Shown one piece after another: positions 17,967 to 27,615 of a DNA stretch of 64,000 bases. The DNA is from Melioribacteraceae bacterium (GTDB lineage: Bacteria > Bacteroidota > Ignavibacteria > Ignavibacteriales > Melioribacteraceae), in NCBI GenBank assembly GCA_019638015.1, contig JAHBUP010000001.1, forward strand, positions 3,690,424 to 3,754,423, given 5' to 3'. A program made the translations under genes and the position numbers. The first letter of the stretch is position 1. Every line of letters begins with the position of its first letter. The notes beneath the pieces were generated by a model. It worked only from the letters and a program-made list of their open reading frames with translations, was not told the DNA's origin and made no database searches.

Positions 17967-18086
17967 AGGGGTATTCTGTATTACCAACTACTTTAGTTTC
18001 TATTGTGATTTGGATAATCTATTCAAAGTTTAAAGTTGCATTCTTTCCTATGAACATTTATTGTTGTTTTGTAAATAATTCAGAAT

Positions 18087-18602
18087 ATGACATCAGTATC
18101 TTTAAATAGTAACCCGATTGTTAGTCAGGTACTTACAGCCAACCAGCAAGCGGAAAGAATTCGTGAAATTGCTCAATTAAAAAATGAGCAGGCCCAGCAA
18201 AATTTTCCTCGAAAAACCCCGGCACCAATTGTTGACAATTTTATTACAGAAAAACTCGATGAGGAAATCCCAGATACTAGAAATGATTTTCGATTATACG
18301 AAAACACCCCAGTTGCTAAATTGCTTCAAACTATAAAGCAATTTAATGAAGTTAATAAGAATCGTCGTATTGAAATTTTGGCTGGGGATGAGTTAGACAC
18401 TCCAAACGAAGAAAAGAATACTGAAGCCATAATTGATGAGTCCAAACCTGTCGGTTACTATATTGTTTTAAATAATGAAAAGAAAACTACCTCGTTAAAA
18501 CTTCTAACAGGCAAAGTTGATATTTGGAAAGAACGTCTCGAAAAAACCTACCATACAAAAATTTTCAAAGATAACGGTTCATTAGTAAATCTTACAATTT
18601 AA
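18087..18602 (+). CDS. Hypothetical protein
   Basis: The 171-residue soluble protein has no signal peptide and is rich in Glu, Asp, Asn and Lys. An N-terminal Gln/Ala-rich helix (LTANQQAERIREIAQLKNEQAQQ) is followed by a charged, probably disordered middle (about 65-120) and a C-terminal segment (GYYIVLNNEKKTTSLKLLTGK). I recognise no family. The codon use matches its neighbours, and no competing frame is open over the region. It runs convergently with the DUF72 gene, whose stop is only 10 bases away, with no terminator in between. Confidence 0.6.
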   Translation: MTSVSLNSNPIVSQVLTANQQAERIREIAQLKNEQAQQNFPRKTPAPIVDNFITEKLDEEIPDTRNDFRLYENTPVAKLLQTIKQFNEVNKNRRIEILAGDELDTPNEEKNTEAIIDESKPVGYYIVLNNEKKTTSLKLLTGKVDIWKERLEKTYHTKIFKDNGSLVNLTI

Positions 18603-18612
18603 AATCAGAAAT

Positions 18613-19476
18613 CTATACCGATTCCAGTAATGTTTTAATTTTCTTTATTGTCAACGGTGCCGATCCCTCATAATGATTATTAACATTCAGGTAAACGTCA
18701 ACCTTTCTCTCAAGTAGCTCCAAGATCATCTTAACAAGATTTTCAATTTCACTATCTCTAGCATCAACAATTTGATTCCACATTCCACCGGTTCGCTGTT
18801 CAATTCCCTTTCTATCATCCCCGTGCAGTCTAATAACCACATAATTTTTTATAAAATCTCTGTATCTCGAATAAACTTCAAAAATATCCGGCATATAATA
18901 ACCTTGCAGAAAAACATGTCCAATATTTAGATCTCTGAGAAACTGGAAATACTTATCATTGATATAGTTTGGGTTTCTGATCTCGATTGCGAATTGATAT
19001 TCGGGCGGAAGTGTTTTAGCAAACTCTCGAAACAATCCTTGGAACTCATACTGGGATTTCATTTTTTGCTTATTGAGATATTCGAACTGAAGCATTAAAG
19101 GTCCAAGATTATGTTTTAATGGCTTAATGATGCGAATGAATTCTGTAAGCAACTCTGATGATAGAAAATGAGAATTCGGAATTAGTGGCGCGTCTTTTTC
19201 CTGCCGGTATAAATGCGTTAGACTAATGCTGTTTGGAAGTTTAATGGTAAACTGAAAATTTTTATTTACCGAATTTTTATAATTAGTAACTACTTCGCTT
19301 TTGGGAAGAGTGATTTTATTAATTCCATACAACGACCAAAACCATTGATCAATTTCCACAGTGTTATAAACTTTGGAATATTCTTCAAGAAAATTGATTT
19401 CCGGATTATCGCTGTAAACTAATCCTTTCCACGAATCATATTTCCAGCTGCATGTACCTATTCGTAAAGTTGCCAT
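18613..19476 (-). CDS. DUF72-domain protein
   Basis: The 287-residue protein begins with the DUF72 hallmark RIGTCSWKYDSWKG and continues with 'YSKVYNTVEIDQWFWSL' and 'FQFTIKLPNSISLTH', 'LQFEYLN', 'EFAKTLPPEYQFAIEIRNP' and a late VIRLHGDDR. It is therefore the TIM-barrel-like, metal-compatible family found across bacteria and archaea, with unknown biochemical function. It begins 8 bases after the stop of the haem-binding protein gene on the same strand, so the two probably share a transcript. Confidence 0.92.
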   Translation of the reverse strand: MATLRIGTCSWKYDSWKGLVYSDNPEINFLEEYSKVYNTVEIDQWFWSLYGINKITLPKSEVVTNYKNSVNKNFQFTIKLPNSISLTHLYRQEKDAPLIPNSHFLSSELLTEFIRIIKPLKHNLGPLMLQFEYLNKQKMKSQYEFQGLFREFAKTLPPEYQFAIEIRNPNYINDKYFQFLRDLNIGHVFLQGYYMPDIFEVYSRYRDFIKNYVVIRLHGDDRKGIEQRTGGMWNQIVDARDSEIENLVKMILELLERKVDVYLNVNNHYEGSAPLTIKKIKTLLESV

Positions 19477-19484
19477 ACTAATAT

Positions 19485-19910
19485 TTATCTATAACCATTT
19501 TTAAGTGCCCAATCTTTAATAGCCAATTTTTTCATCTCATCCATTTGTGCGGTTGGATGAACAATTGAATAACCGGAAAGGGGCATTTTATCATGATTCA
19601 CTTCTTCCCAAATTTTCTTTTTTAAGTTGGATTTATTTTGATAGGATAATTTTTCCCATTCAGAAAAATTTAGCTCTGCTCTTCCCTCTTTCACATGGTC
19701 TGCGATCATCCATGAAATTGGAGCAACTGAAGAATACCAAGGATATTTAGTTTCGTTGGAATGACAATCATAACATGAATTTTTTAATATAGCTTTAATT
19801 TCACTTGGCGCATTTAAATCTGCCGTAACAGGGGGATTAGATTTCTCAACCTTTATGAATTGTATTCCTATTGATGCAATAACAAAAATGTAAAATATAA
19901 TTTTACCCAC
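19485..19910 (-). CDS. Secreted or membrane-anchored haem-binding protein (Haem_bd-like)
   Basis: The 141-residue protein has an N-terminal hydrophobic signal/anchor (IIFYIFVIASIGIQF) and a c-type haem attachment motif CYDCH (Cys46, Cys49, His50). It is followed by NETKYPWYSSVAPISWMIADHVKEGR, the distinguishing block of the Haem_bd family of Bacteroidota. It likely acts as a periplasmic electron carrier or haem sensor. The first codon is a GTG at 19908-19910, with GAGG 6 bases upstream supporting it. It is downstream of mfd on the same strand, 104 bases away, and upstream of the DUF72 gene. Confidence 0.85.
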   Translation of the reverse strand: MGKIIFYIFVIASIGIQFIKVEKSNPPVTADLNAPSEIKAILKNSCYDCHSNETKYPWYSSVAPISWMIADHVKEGRAELNFSEWEKLSYQNKSNLKKKIWEEVNHDKMPLSGYSIVHPTAQMDEMKKLAIKDWALKNGYR

Positions 19911-20014
19911 TTAATCCTCAGCTTTCATGAATATATTTTAAAGTTAAAAACAGTCTGATATTTTTACCAACAATAAACTCATTATTTAGGTTCATGCAGA
20001 ATTTTTTGTTTGTG

Positions 20015-23000
20015 CTAAATTAGTTCTTCCACCTCTTTACAAAATTTAATTAAGAACAGCATCGAATCTTCAGGCGAGTGAAATTTATTCATCATTTCAA
20101 GTTTGAGCACATCATTCGACTGCACAAATTTAATATCTTTAGAGTATTTTGAATTGATGAAGGTCAATACTCCCATAAATTTGTTCTTGTAAAAGTCCTC
20201 TCTATCCCCTTTTGGAAGTATTATGATAATTTTCTTTTCTTGAATTATAATTCTCTCAAGTAATGCGGTGGATGCATGAAACCTTAGAGTAGCCGCCATT
20301 ATAAGTCTTGAAACCATTCCAGGAAGTTTGCCAAACCGGTCCTTAAGTTCATCCACAACTTCATCAATTTCGACAGCATTTAATACAGTAAAGAGAGCGG
20401 TGTAGTAACTTAATCTATCAGATTGCTCAGGCATAAATGATCTAGGTATTCCAATCTCAAAATATGTATCAATTGTGGGCTCGGACCGTTCAATTTGCTT
20501 TGGTAAATCCTTAAAGATTTCTTTGAATTCATCCTGCCGCAATTCCTCAACCGCTTCATCAACCATTTTTAAGTAGAGATCAAATCCAACAGAATCCATA
20601 TAACCACTCTGCTCTGTTCCTAAAAGGTTTCCCGATCCTCTAATTTCCAGATCACGCATTGAGAGACTAAATCCTTCTCCCAATTCGGTATATTCTTCAA
20701 TTGCGGCCAATCGTTTTACCGCTTTTTTTGTAATGGTTTCCATTGATGGAATTAAAAAATAGGCATATGCCTGTCTGTCGCTTCTTCCAACTCTACCTCT
20801 CAACTGATGCAACTCTGCCAAACCAAATCTATCTGCTCTATTAATTATAATAGTATTCACATTAGGAATATCCAGTCCGCTCTCAATTATTTTTGTTGAA
20901 ATGAGCATGTGATATTTTTTACTGAGAAATTCATGAATTACCTTTTCCAATTCGGCAGGTTTCATTTGTCCATGTGCAACACCAATTTTTAAATCGGGTA
21001 GATATTTTTGAATATACGCCGCAATTTTTTGAATTGATTGAACCCTGTCATGAACGAAGTAAACTTGTCCGTTTCTTCTAAGTTCCGTCAATATCCATTC
21101 ACGAACTTTAACAATATCAAAAATATCAACCTTGGTATAAATCGGCTGGCGGTTTGGAGGAGGCGTAGCAATAATTGAAAGATCACGCGCACCGAGTAAT
21201 GATAAATTTAAGGTACGAGGTATTGGGGTTGCAGTTAATGTGAGGGTATCTACATTTGCTTTAAATGCGCGAAGTTTTTCCTTTGCCATTACTCCAAATC
21301 GGTGCTCTTCATCAATTATTAACAATCCCAAATCTTTAAACTGAATATCTTTCGAGAGCAGTCGATGAGTTCCAATTACTATATCGAGATCACCCGATTT
21401 TAATCTTTCAACAATTATTTTTTGCTCAGCTTGAGTTTGAAAGCGTGACATTGCTTCTACCTTTACAGGAAACTGGGAAAGTCTATCGGTAAATGTATTG
21501 TAATGTTGTTCGGCGAGAATTGTGGTTGGAACAAGAAGTCCCACTTGTTTTCCATCATTCACAGCTTTGAAAGCCGCGCGAACTGCAATCTCTGTTTTAC
21601 CAAATCCAACATCGCCGCAAACCAGCCGATCCATTGGGTTCTGATTTTCCATGTCCCGTTTTACATCTTCAGTAACTTTTGCCTGATCGGGAGTGTCTTC
21701 ATACAAGAATGAAGCTTCGAGCTCTTTCTGCCAAATAGAATCGGGTCTAAACGCGAATCCTTGAGAAGCTTTTCTCTTTGCGTAAAGAGTTATAAGTTCA
21801 CGTGCGGCTTCCTTTATTTTCGCTTTTACTTTTTTCTTTGTATTCTTCCACTCATTTCCTCCCAATACAGATAATTTTGGCTGTACATTATCTTTAGAAG
21901 AGAACTTCTTTACGAGTGCGAGATAATTCATATTTACATAAACTATTCCCCCCTCGGCGTATAATATTTTGATTGACTCCTGTTCAACGCTACCAATTTT
22001 TATTGTCTCTAATCCTGCATACTGTCCAATACCAAAATTTTCATGAACCACATAATCGCCCCGCTGAATAGACGCAAATTCCTTAGCGCGTGATTTTTTA
22101 ATTTTTTGTTTTGAGGAAATTTTAGAACGATAGGGTTTATTAAAAATTTGGTAATCTGTTAAGAGTAGTAGCTTTCCCTCTTTTGAGATAAAGCCACATT
22201 TAATAGCAAGTACCTCAATTTTTATTTTACCTTCCTCAATTAGATTGGCAAGTTCTTCTCTGAACTCCGAAAGTAATTCTTTAATTCTTTTACTTTGTAA
22301 TTCATTTTCAACAGTAATAATTATCTGGTAATTCTTTTTTGAGTAGTCCTTGAGTACATTAAATAAAAGTTCGAAATTGGAATTTACTATTGGTGCTGAG
22401 GCGAGATTCAATTCAATTCTATTATCAATGCTTTCTATAACTTCCTCAATCAGCCATCTGGCGTTTTTTGAGTAAAGTTTTTCAATACTATCAATAGGAC
22501 CGGCAATTATATCTGCATCTACTTTTTGAGTTTCTTTAATTCCCCCTTCATACAATTCCTCCACTAAGTCCGGGTCAATTTCCTCAAATGTTTCAATACC
22601 TTTCTGCTCTTCCTTATTGCTGAATAATTTTCTAAGCTCATATTGTAGGGCGAAGATTAAAGGAGTATCGAGATAATCAATAATATCACTAAAGGATTGT
22701 TCATCATCGGCAACGGCTGCAGCCAATGTTACATTTTCAATTTTATCTTGAGAGCGCTGACTATCAGGATCGAAATGACGTATTGATTCAAGAAAATCGC
22801 CATCATATTCTAACCGTACCGGCTGTTTTTCACTATATGACCAAAAATCAATGATTGAACCACGGACAGCAAAATCTCCGGGACTTTCGACATACTTATC
22901 GCGTGTATAATTAATTGAATTTAGGTAATCAATTAAATCATCAAATGTTAGAGTGCCCCCAACTTCAATTCTCGTTGTGTTTTTTTCAATATCGTTTTTA

Positions 23001-23353
23001 GAAGGAAGCCGGAGTTTTAGAATTTCATAACCTGTAACTAATATAAACCGCTTCCGTTTACCAAGATCGGTTAGTTTTTCTTGAATAGTTTCGGGATGAT
23101 AATCATCAAGAGTTATCACATATTCATCAAGACCAAGAATAGCTAGCTCGACTTTTGTTTCATTGATTAATTGCACCGAGGGGCAAAGTAATACAATTTG
23201 TTTTTCAATACGGTTTATGTCTGAGATAAAAAATTGTCGGGAAGACCCGGCAAATGCCGAGACAACTATCTGCTTATTTTTTTGATAAAGTTCTTTTTTA
23301 ATTACTTCAAAAGCCGGTACTGCTGATAAGATATTCTCGAGAGTTTTATTCAT
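20015..23353 (-). CDS. mfd: Transcription-repair coupling factor Mfd
   Basis: Mfd removes stalled RNA polymerase at DNA lesions and recruits UvrA. The 1112-residue protein contains the UvrB-like N-terminal module, an RNA polymerase-interacting CarD-like domain (GDYVVHENFGIGQYAG), the translocase motor with Walker A GDVGFGKTE, the DEEH box in LLIIDEEHRFGVMAKEK, motif TLTATPIPRTL and the motif VI region LHQLRGRVGRSDRQAYAY, and a C-terminal TRCF domain. Length and order are normal. It is transcribed divergently from the Lon-like gene across a 270-base region in which I see no clear structure except a short CG-rich patch. Confidence 0.97.
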   Translation of the reverse strand: MNKTLENILSAVPAFEVIKKELYQKNKQIVVSAFAGSSRQFFISDINRIEKQIVLLCPSVQLINETKVELAILGLDEYVITLDDYHPETIQEKLTDLGKRKRFILVTGYEILKLRLPSKNDIEKNTTRIEVGGTLTFDDLIDYLNSINYTRDKYVESPGDFAVRGSIIDFWSYSEKQPVRLEYDGDFLESIRHFDPDSQRSQDKIENVTLAAAVADDEQSFSDIIDYLDTPLIFALQYELRKLFSNKEEQKGIETFEEIDPDLVEELYEGGIKETQKVDADIIAGPIDSIEKLYSKNARWLIEEVIESIDNRIELNLASAPIVNSNFELLFNVLKDYSKKNYQIIITVENELQSKRIKELLSEFREELANLIEEGKIKIEVLAIKCGFISKEGKLLLLTDYQIFNKPYRSKISSKQKIKKSRAKEFASIQRGDYVVHENFGIGQYAGLETIKIGSVEQESIKILYAEGGIVYVNMNYLALVKKFSSKDNVQPKLSVLGGNEWKNTKKKVKAKIKEAARELITLYAKRKASQGFAFRPDSIWQKELEASFLYEDTPDQAKVTEDVKRDMENQNPMDRLVCGDVGFGKTEIAVRAAFKAVNDGKQVGLLVPTTILAEQHYNTFTDRLSQFPVKVEAMSRFQTQAEQKIIVERLKSGDLDIVIGTHRLLSKDIQFKDLGLLIIDEEHRFGVMAKEKLRAFKANVDTLTLTATPIPRTLNLSLLGARDLSIIATPPPNRQPIYTKVDIFDIVKVREWILTELRRNGQVYFVHDRVQSIQKIAAYIQKYLPDLKIGVAHGQMKPAELEKVIHEFLSKKYHMLISTKIIESGLDIPNVNTIIINRADRFGLAELHQLRGRVGRSDRQAYAYFLIPSMETITKKAVKRLAAIEEYTELGEGFSLSMRDLEIRGSGNLLGTEQSGYMDSVGFDLYLKMVDEAVEELRQDEFKEIFKDLPKQIERSEPTIDTYFEIGIPRSFMPEQSDRLSYYTALFTVLNAVEIDEVVDELKDRFGKLPGMVSRLIMAATLRFHASTALLERIIIQEKKIIIILPKGDREDFYKNKFMGVLTFINSKYSKDIKFVQSNDVLKLEMMNKFHSPEDSMLFLIKFCKEVEELI

Positions 23354-23623
23354 AATATTTATTTGTTTTTAAAATATAGAAAACCCCGTACCGCAACGCG
23401 GCCAGGGAATTTCCGTAAAAGACTTCTCAAAGTTAATGGAATTATTAAAGCCGTGAAAGTAATTATACTCTTATTATTTATTGGCGAACATTGATTGTAA
23501 TCGGTAGAACTTTCACTACAATAACAGTTCTAAAATTCAACAATCCATTCATAATTGATAACTTTATAGAGCCCTTCTTTTTAATTTTTATTATTTTAGC
23601 TCCATATCATTAATGGAAAACTT

Positions 23624-26113
23624 ATGTCCCTAAAAAAAGCCCGTCCCGCAATTGAGTTAAAACCAGAAGATTTAAAATGGACTTGTGACCCCGATGTTTT
23701 TGAAGTGGATTCTACAACAGAAATTAAACCGATAGATGGAATAGTCGGCCAGGAGAGAGCAATAAAAGCTCTTAAACTTGGTGTTGAATTAAAAAGCCCG
23801 GGCTATAATGTTTTTGTATGCGGACTCTCAGGAACCGGAAAGTTTACTACAATCAAAATAATGCTCGAATCAATTTCACCGAACAATATTAACCTTTTTG
23901 ATTATGCATATGTAAATAATTTTAAAGATACCGACAGACCTACATTGCTAAAATTTCCGGCGGGATCCGCTATAAAGTTTAGAAAGGATTTGTTAAAGCA
24001 TATTAAGTTTTTGCAGGAGCGAATACCAAAAGTATTAACCACCGAACCATTTTTATCTAAAAAGAAATCGATGATTGCGCTTTACGGTACTACACAACAA
24101 GCGATGATGAATAAATTTGAGGATAAACTTCGCAGCGATAATTTTACTCTAGGGCAAGTAAAAGTAGGTGAAATGGCTCGTCCCGAAATCCTCGCGGTAA
24201 TTAATGATGAACCGGTTTTTGTTTATCAGCTCGATGATCTTGTGAGAACACAGAAAGTTAAAAGAGATGATGCCGATGAAATCATAAAAAAATACGCCTC
24301 ATATCAGGATGAACTTCAAACCGTATTTAAAGAGAGTCTTCGTTTAACTCAGGAGTTTCAGGAGAAAATTCAGAACCTTGAAACTGAATCTGTAATGGAT
24401 ATTGTTTCAGTGACAATCGATGATATCAAGAAGAAATATAAAATTTCTAAAGTAAAGAAATACCTTGATGATGTTGCTGAAAATATTGTTCAGAATCTGG
24501 ATGTATTTAAAGGTAAAAAACCGGTTCGGGAAGAAACCCAAGATGGAGTAATAATAGATTATCTAAAAGAATATGAAGTAAATATAATTTTGGATAATTC
24601 GAGGACAAAAAAATGCCCGGTGATTGTTGAGACTTCACCAACATACAATAATTTATTCGGCACAATTGAAAAATATAGTGACGGCAAAGGGGGCTGGTAT
24701 GCCGATTTTACCAGAATAAAATCGGGCTCTTTATTAAGCGCTAATGGCGGCTATTTAGTAATTAATGCAATTGACGCTTTCGGCGAACCAGGAGTTTGGA
24801 AAACATTAAAAAGAGTGCTCTTATTCGGACAGCTTGAAATACAGGATATTGCTAATTTTTATCAGCTCTCCCCATCTGTATTAAAACCGGAGCCAATCCA
24901 AATTGATACTAAAGTAATATTTATTGGCAATAATTATATCTATTCGCTTCTTTCATCATATGAGGGGGACTTCAATAAAATATTTAAGATAAAAGCCGAT
25001 TTTGATTATGAGATGAAGAGAACCGAACGCGCAGTTGGTGAATATGCTAGAATTATTAAGAAGCTGATTGAATCTGAAAAACTTTTGGAGTTTGATAAAT
25101 CCGCAATCTCAAAAATTGTTGAATTTGGCGCACGTTATGCGGGAGAAAAAAATAAACTTACAACCCGTTTTGCATATATCGCCGATCTTGCTCGTGAGTC
25201 AAGTTTTTGGGCTCGTGATAATGGAAGTAAATTTGTTACTAATTACCATGTTGAACACGCATACAAATCTTCAAAAGAGAGACATAGTTTGTACGAATCA
25301 AAAGTAACAGAAATGATTACTGAAGGAACTATTTTAATTGATACAGATGGATTGCGTATTGGTACAATTAACGGGTTAGCTGTTTATGAAAGCGGTCACT
25401 ACGCATTTGGCAAACCAACAAGAATTACTGCGAGCGTCGCTCTTGGTAATGGAAGCATTATAAATATTGAAAGAGAAGCTGGAATGAGTGGAAACACTCA
25501 CAATAAAGGTATGTTGATAATTTCGGGATACTTCAAAGAAAAATTTGGTCAGCGTTTTCCATTATCATTCACCGCAAGTATCGGTTTTGAGCAGGGTTAC
25601 GGAATGATTGATGGCGACAGCGCTTCTATTACCGAAATTGCCGCACTTGTCTCTGCAATATCAAAAGTACCAATAAAACAATCGTTGGCAATTACTGGGT
25701 CTGTAAATCAGAAAGGTGAAATTCAACCTATTGGAGGAGTGAATGAAAAAATTGAAGGATTCTTCGAGATTTGTAAAAATCGCGGATTGAATGGTTCTAA
25801 CGGTGTTATTATTCCTCTTCAAAATGTAAAGGATTTAATGCTGAACGATGAAATAATTCAAGCTGTTGGAAATAAATTGTTTCACATTTATTCTGTATCA
25901 ACAGTTGAACAAGCCGTTGAAATTTTAACTGGAATTAAAGCCGGTAAACAATCAAAAAACGGGAAGTATGAGCAGAATACTTTATTTGGACTTGTTGAAA
26001 AAGAACTTCATTCAATGAGAAATAGATTAAAACCGGCGTCAACAAAAAAGAACAACAACAAAAACAATCAGCAATCGAGTGATATCCAGGTAAAAAAGCA
26101 TAATAAAAAATGA
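23624..26113 (+). CDS. Lon-like ATP-dependent protease (COG1067/LonB-LonC type)
   Basis: The 829-residue protein is an AAA-type Lon relative without the substrate-binding N domain of LonA. It has a P-loop-like segment CGLSGTGKFTTIK near residue 70 in which the residue after the invariant Lys is Phe rather than Thr/Ser. The long insertion of the AAA_32 type follows. The C-terminal Lon protease domain is intact: GDSAS with Ser666 and NEKIEGF with Lys709. The 43-residue spacing equals the Ser679/Lys722 dyad of E. coli Lon, so the protease is predicted active. The C-terminal tail (about 795-829) is Asn/Lys-rich and probably disordered. This class is thought to degrade unfolded proteins, sometimes without ATP hydrolysis. 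It precedes pyk on the same strand. Confidence 0.9.
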   Translation: MSLKKARPAIELKPEDLKWTCDPDVFEVDSTTEIKPIDGIVGQERAIKALKLGVELKSPGYNVFVCGLSGTGKFTTIKIMLESISPNNINLFDYAYVNNFKDTDRPTLLKFPAGSAIKFRKDLLKHIKFLQERIPKVLTTEPFLSKKKSMIALYGTTQQAMMNKFEDKLRSDNFTLGQVKVGEMARPEILAVINDEPVFVYQLDDLVRTQKVKRDDADEIIKKYASYQDELQTVFKESLRLTQEFQEKIQNLETESVMDIVSVTIDDIKKKYKISKVKKYLDDVAENIVQNLDVFKGKKPVREETQDGVIIDYLKEYEVNIILDNSRTKKCPVIVETSPTYNNLFGTIEKYSDGKGGWYADFTRIKSGSLLSANGGYLVINAIDAFGEPGVWKTLKRVLLFGQLEIQDIANFYQLSPSVLKPEPIQIDTKVIFIGNNYIYSLLSSYEGDFNKIFKIKADFDYEMKRTERAVGEYARIIKKLIESEKLLEFDKSAISKIVEFGARYAGEKNKLTTRFAYIADLARESSFWARDNGSKFVTNYHVEHAYKSSKERHSLYESKVTEMITEGTILIDTDGLRIGTINGLAVYESGHYAFGKPTRITASVALGNGSIINIEREAGMSGNTHNKGMLIISGYFKEKFGQRFPLSFTASIGFEQGYGMIDGDSASITEIAALVSAISKVPIKQSLAITGSVNQKGEIQPIGGVNEKIEGFFEICKNRGLNGSNGVIIPLQNVKDLMLNDEIIQAVGNKLFHIYSVSTVEQAVEILTGIKAGKQSKNGKYEQNTLFGLVEKELHSMRNRLKPASTKKNNNKNNQQSSDIQVKKHNKK

Positions 26114-26183
26114 TAAATTTTTTTAATCTATTTTAAGTTTGCACAAGTAAATTATATTTTCATTAAATCGAGAAAAAAATAAA

Positions 26184-27611
26184 ATGATAAAACCATTCGC
26201 AAAGACAAAAATACTGGCCACGATAGGGCCGGCTTGCGACTCAGAAAAAACGCTTCTTCCATTAATAGAATCGGGAGTTGACGGTTTAAGAATAAATTTT
26301 TCGCATGGCAGCTTTGAATATTTTGAGAAGGTCTTTGATACTATAAATAAAATTTGTGTAAAAAAATCACTACCAATTCCTATTCTTATTGATCTTCAGG
26401 GACCTAAAATAAGAATTGGTGAATTGTCGCTTCCATCAATTGAATTGCACAATAACGAGACTATAGAGATAACAACCGAGGATGTTTTAGGAACTTACCA
26501 AAAAGTTTCAACAAGTTATAAGAATTTACCACAGGACGCGAGGATCGGTGATTTAATATTAATAGATGATGGGCTTATCAAATTAAAAATTATTGAGAAG
26601 AGCGATATCTCTGTAACCTGCACAATAATAAATGGGGGAATTCTTAAACCCAAAAAAGGAATGAATCTCCCTGGAATGCAATTAAGCACTCCCTCATTCA
26701 CTAAAAAAGATTTAGCAAATCTTGAATTCGCGCTCAAGTATAGAGTAGATTATATAGCCCTATCATTCGTTAGAAATGCACAGGATATTACAGATCTAAG
26801 AAAATGGTTAGAAAGCAATGGATATGAAAAACCAATTATTGCAAAGATTGAAAAGCCGGAAGCAGTTTCCAATTTCGATTCGATACTAAATGTAGCAGAT
26901 GGAATAATGGTTGCCCGCGGTGATCTTGGAGTTGAACTTCAACCGCATGAAGTCCCAATAATTCAAAAAAGAATTATTAGAAGATGCAACGAGTTAGGTA
27001 AACTAGTTATAACCGCTACACAGATGCTTGAATCTATGGTTAATAATCCGGTCCCAACACGAGCTGAAGCATCCGATGTAGCAAATGCTGTGTGGGATGG
27101 AACTGATGTTGTAATGCTTAGCGCGGAAACATCTGTTGGTAAATTTCCCGAACAAGCAGTAAAGGTTATGAAGGAAATAATCATAAACTCCGAAAAGGCA
27201 TATGAGTTTGAAAGGAAAATTGATTTTGTGAAACCGGAATTCATTGATAGAAATCTTTTTGAATCGATGAACCAGGGGATATGTTCAATCAGTAAGCAAA
27301 TTAACGCAAAAGCAATTATTGCGTTTACAGCTAAAGGTGATACTCCAACTAATCTATCTAAATTCAGACCACACGCAAAAATTATTGCTGTATCAGATAG
27401 TTTTGACGCGATGAACAAGCTTGCTTTAAAGTGGGGAGTAGTTTCAGTTTTTTGTGAGGATATAAGTGACCGGCAAAAAGCCGCTGTAAAAGCTAGAGAG
27501 ATTATGTTGAAAGAAAATTTACTTGAGGAAGGGGACCTCGTTATTTTTACTGAAGGTGGTTTGAAAATTAAAAATGTACGGGAAAACTGGATTCGATTTG
27601 AAGTAATATAA
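26184..27611 (+). CDS. pyk: Pyruvate kinase
   Basis: Pyruvate kinase transfers phosphate from phosphoenolpyruvate to ADP in the last glycolytic step. The 475-residue protein has ATIGPACDSEKTLLPLIESG, RINFSHGS, the active-site strand IIAKIEKPEAV, VARGDLGVEL and ATQMLESM, together with the C-terminal allosteric domain. The length is typical. Only 4 bases separate its stop from the start of the radical SAM gene, so the two genes are co-transcribed and probably co-translated. Confidence 0.97.
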   Translation: MIKPFAKTKILATIGPACDSEKTLLPLIESGVDGLRINFSHGSFEYFEKVFDTINKICVKKSLPIPILIDLQGPKIRIGELSLPSIELHNNETIEITTEDVLGTYQKVSTSYKNLPQDARIGDLILIDDGLIKLKIIEKSDISVTCTIINGGILKPKKGMNLPGMQLSTPSFTKKDLANLEFALKYRVDYIALSFVRNAQDITDLRKWLESNGYEKPIIAKIEKPEAVSNFDSILNVADGIMVARGDLGVELQPHEVPIIQKRIIRRCNELGKLVITATQMLESMVNNPVPTRAEASDVANAVWDGTDVVMLSAETSVGKFPEQAVKVMKEIIINSEKAYEFERKIDFVKPEFIDRNLFESMNQGICSISKQINAKAIIAFTAKGDTPTNLSKFRPHAKIIAVSDSFDAMNKLALKWGVVSVFCEDISDRQKAAVKAREIMLKENLLEEGDLVIFTEGGLKIKNVRENWIRFEVI

Positions 27612-27615
27612 TTTT

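Noticed and set aside
17915..18109. Short frame spanning the valS end
   Set aside because: It begins inside valS and has no ribosome-binding site or recognisable domain.
23354..23623. Short inverted repeat (GTGAAAGT at 23453-23460 and ACTTTCAC at 23509-23516) in the mfd/Lon-like divergent region
   Set aside because: Eight bases per arm separated by 48 bases is weak and expected by chance in AT-rich DNA; nothing else supports an operator.
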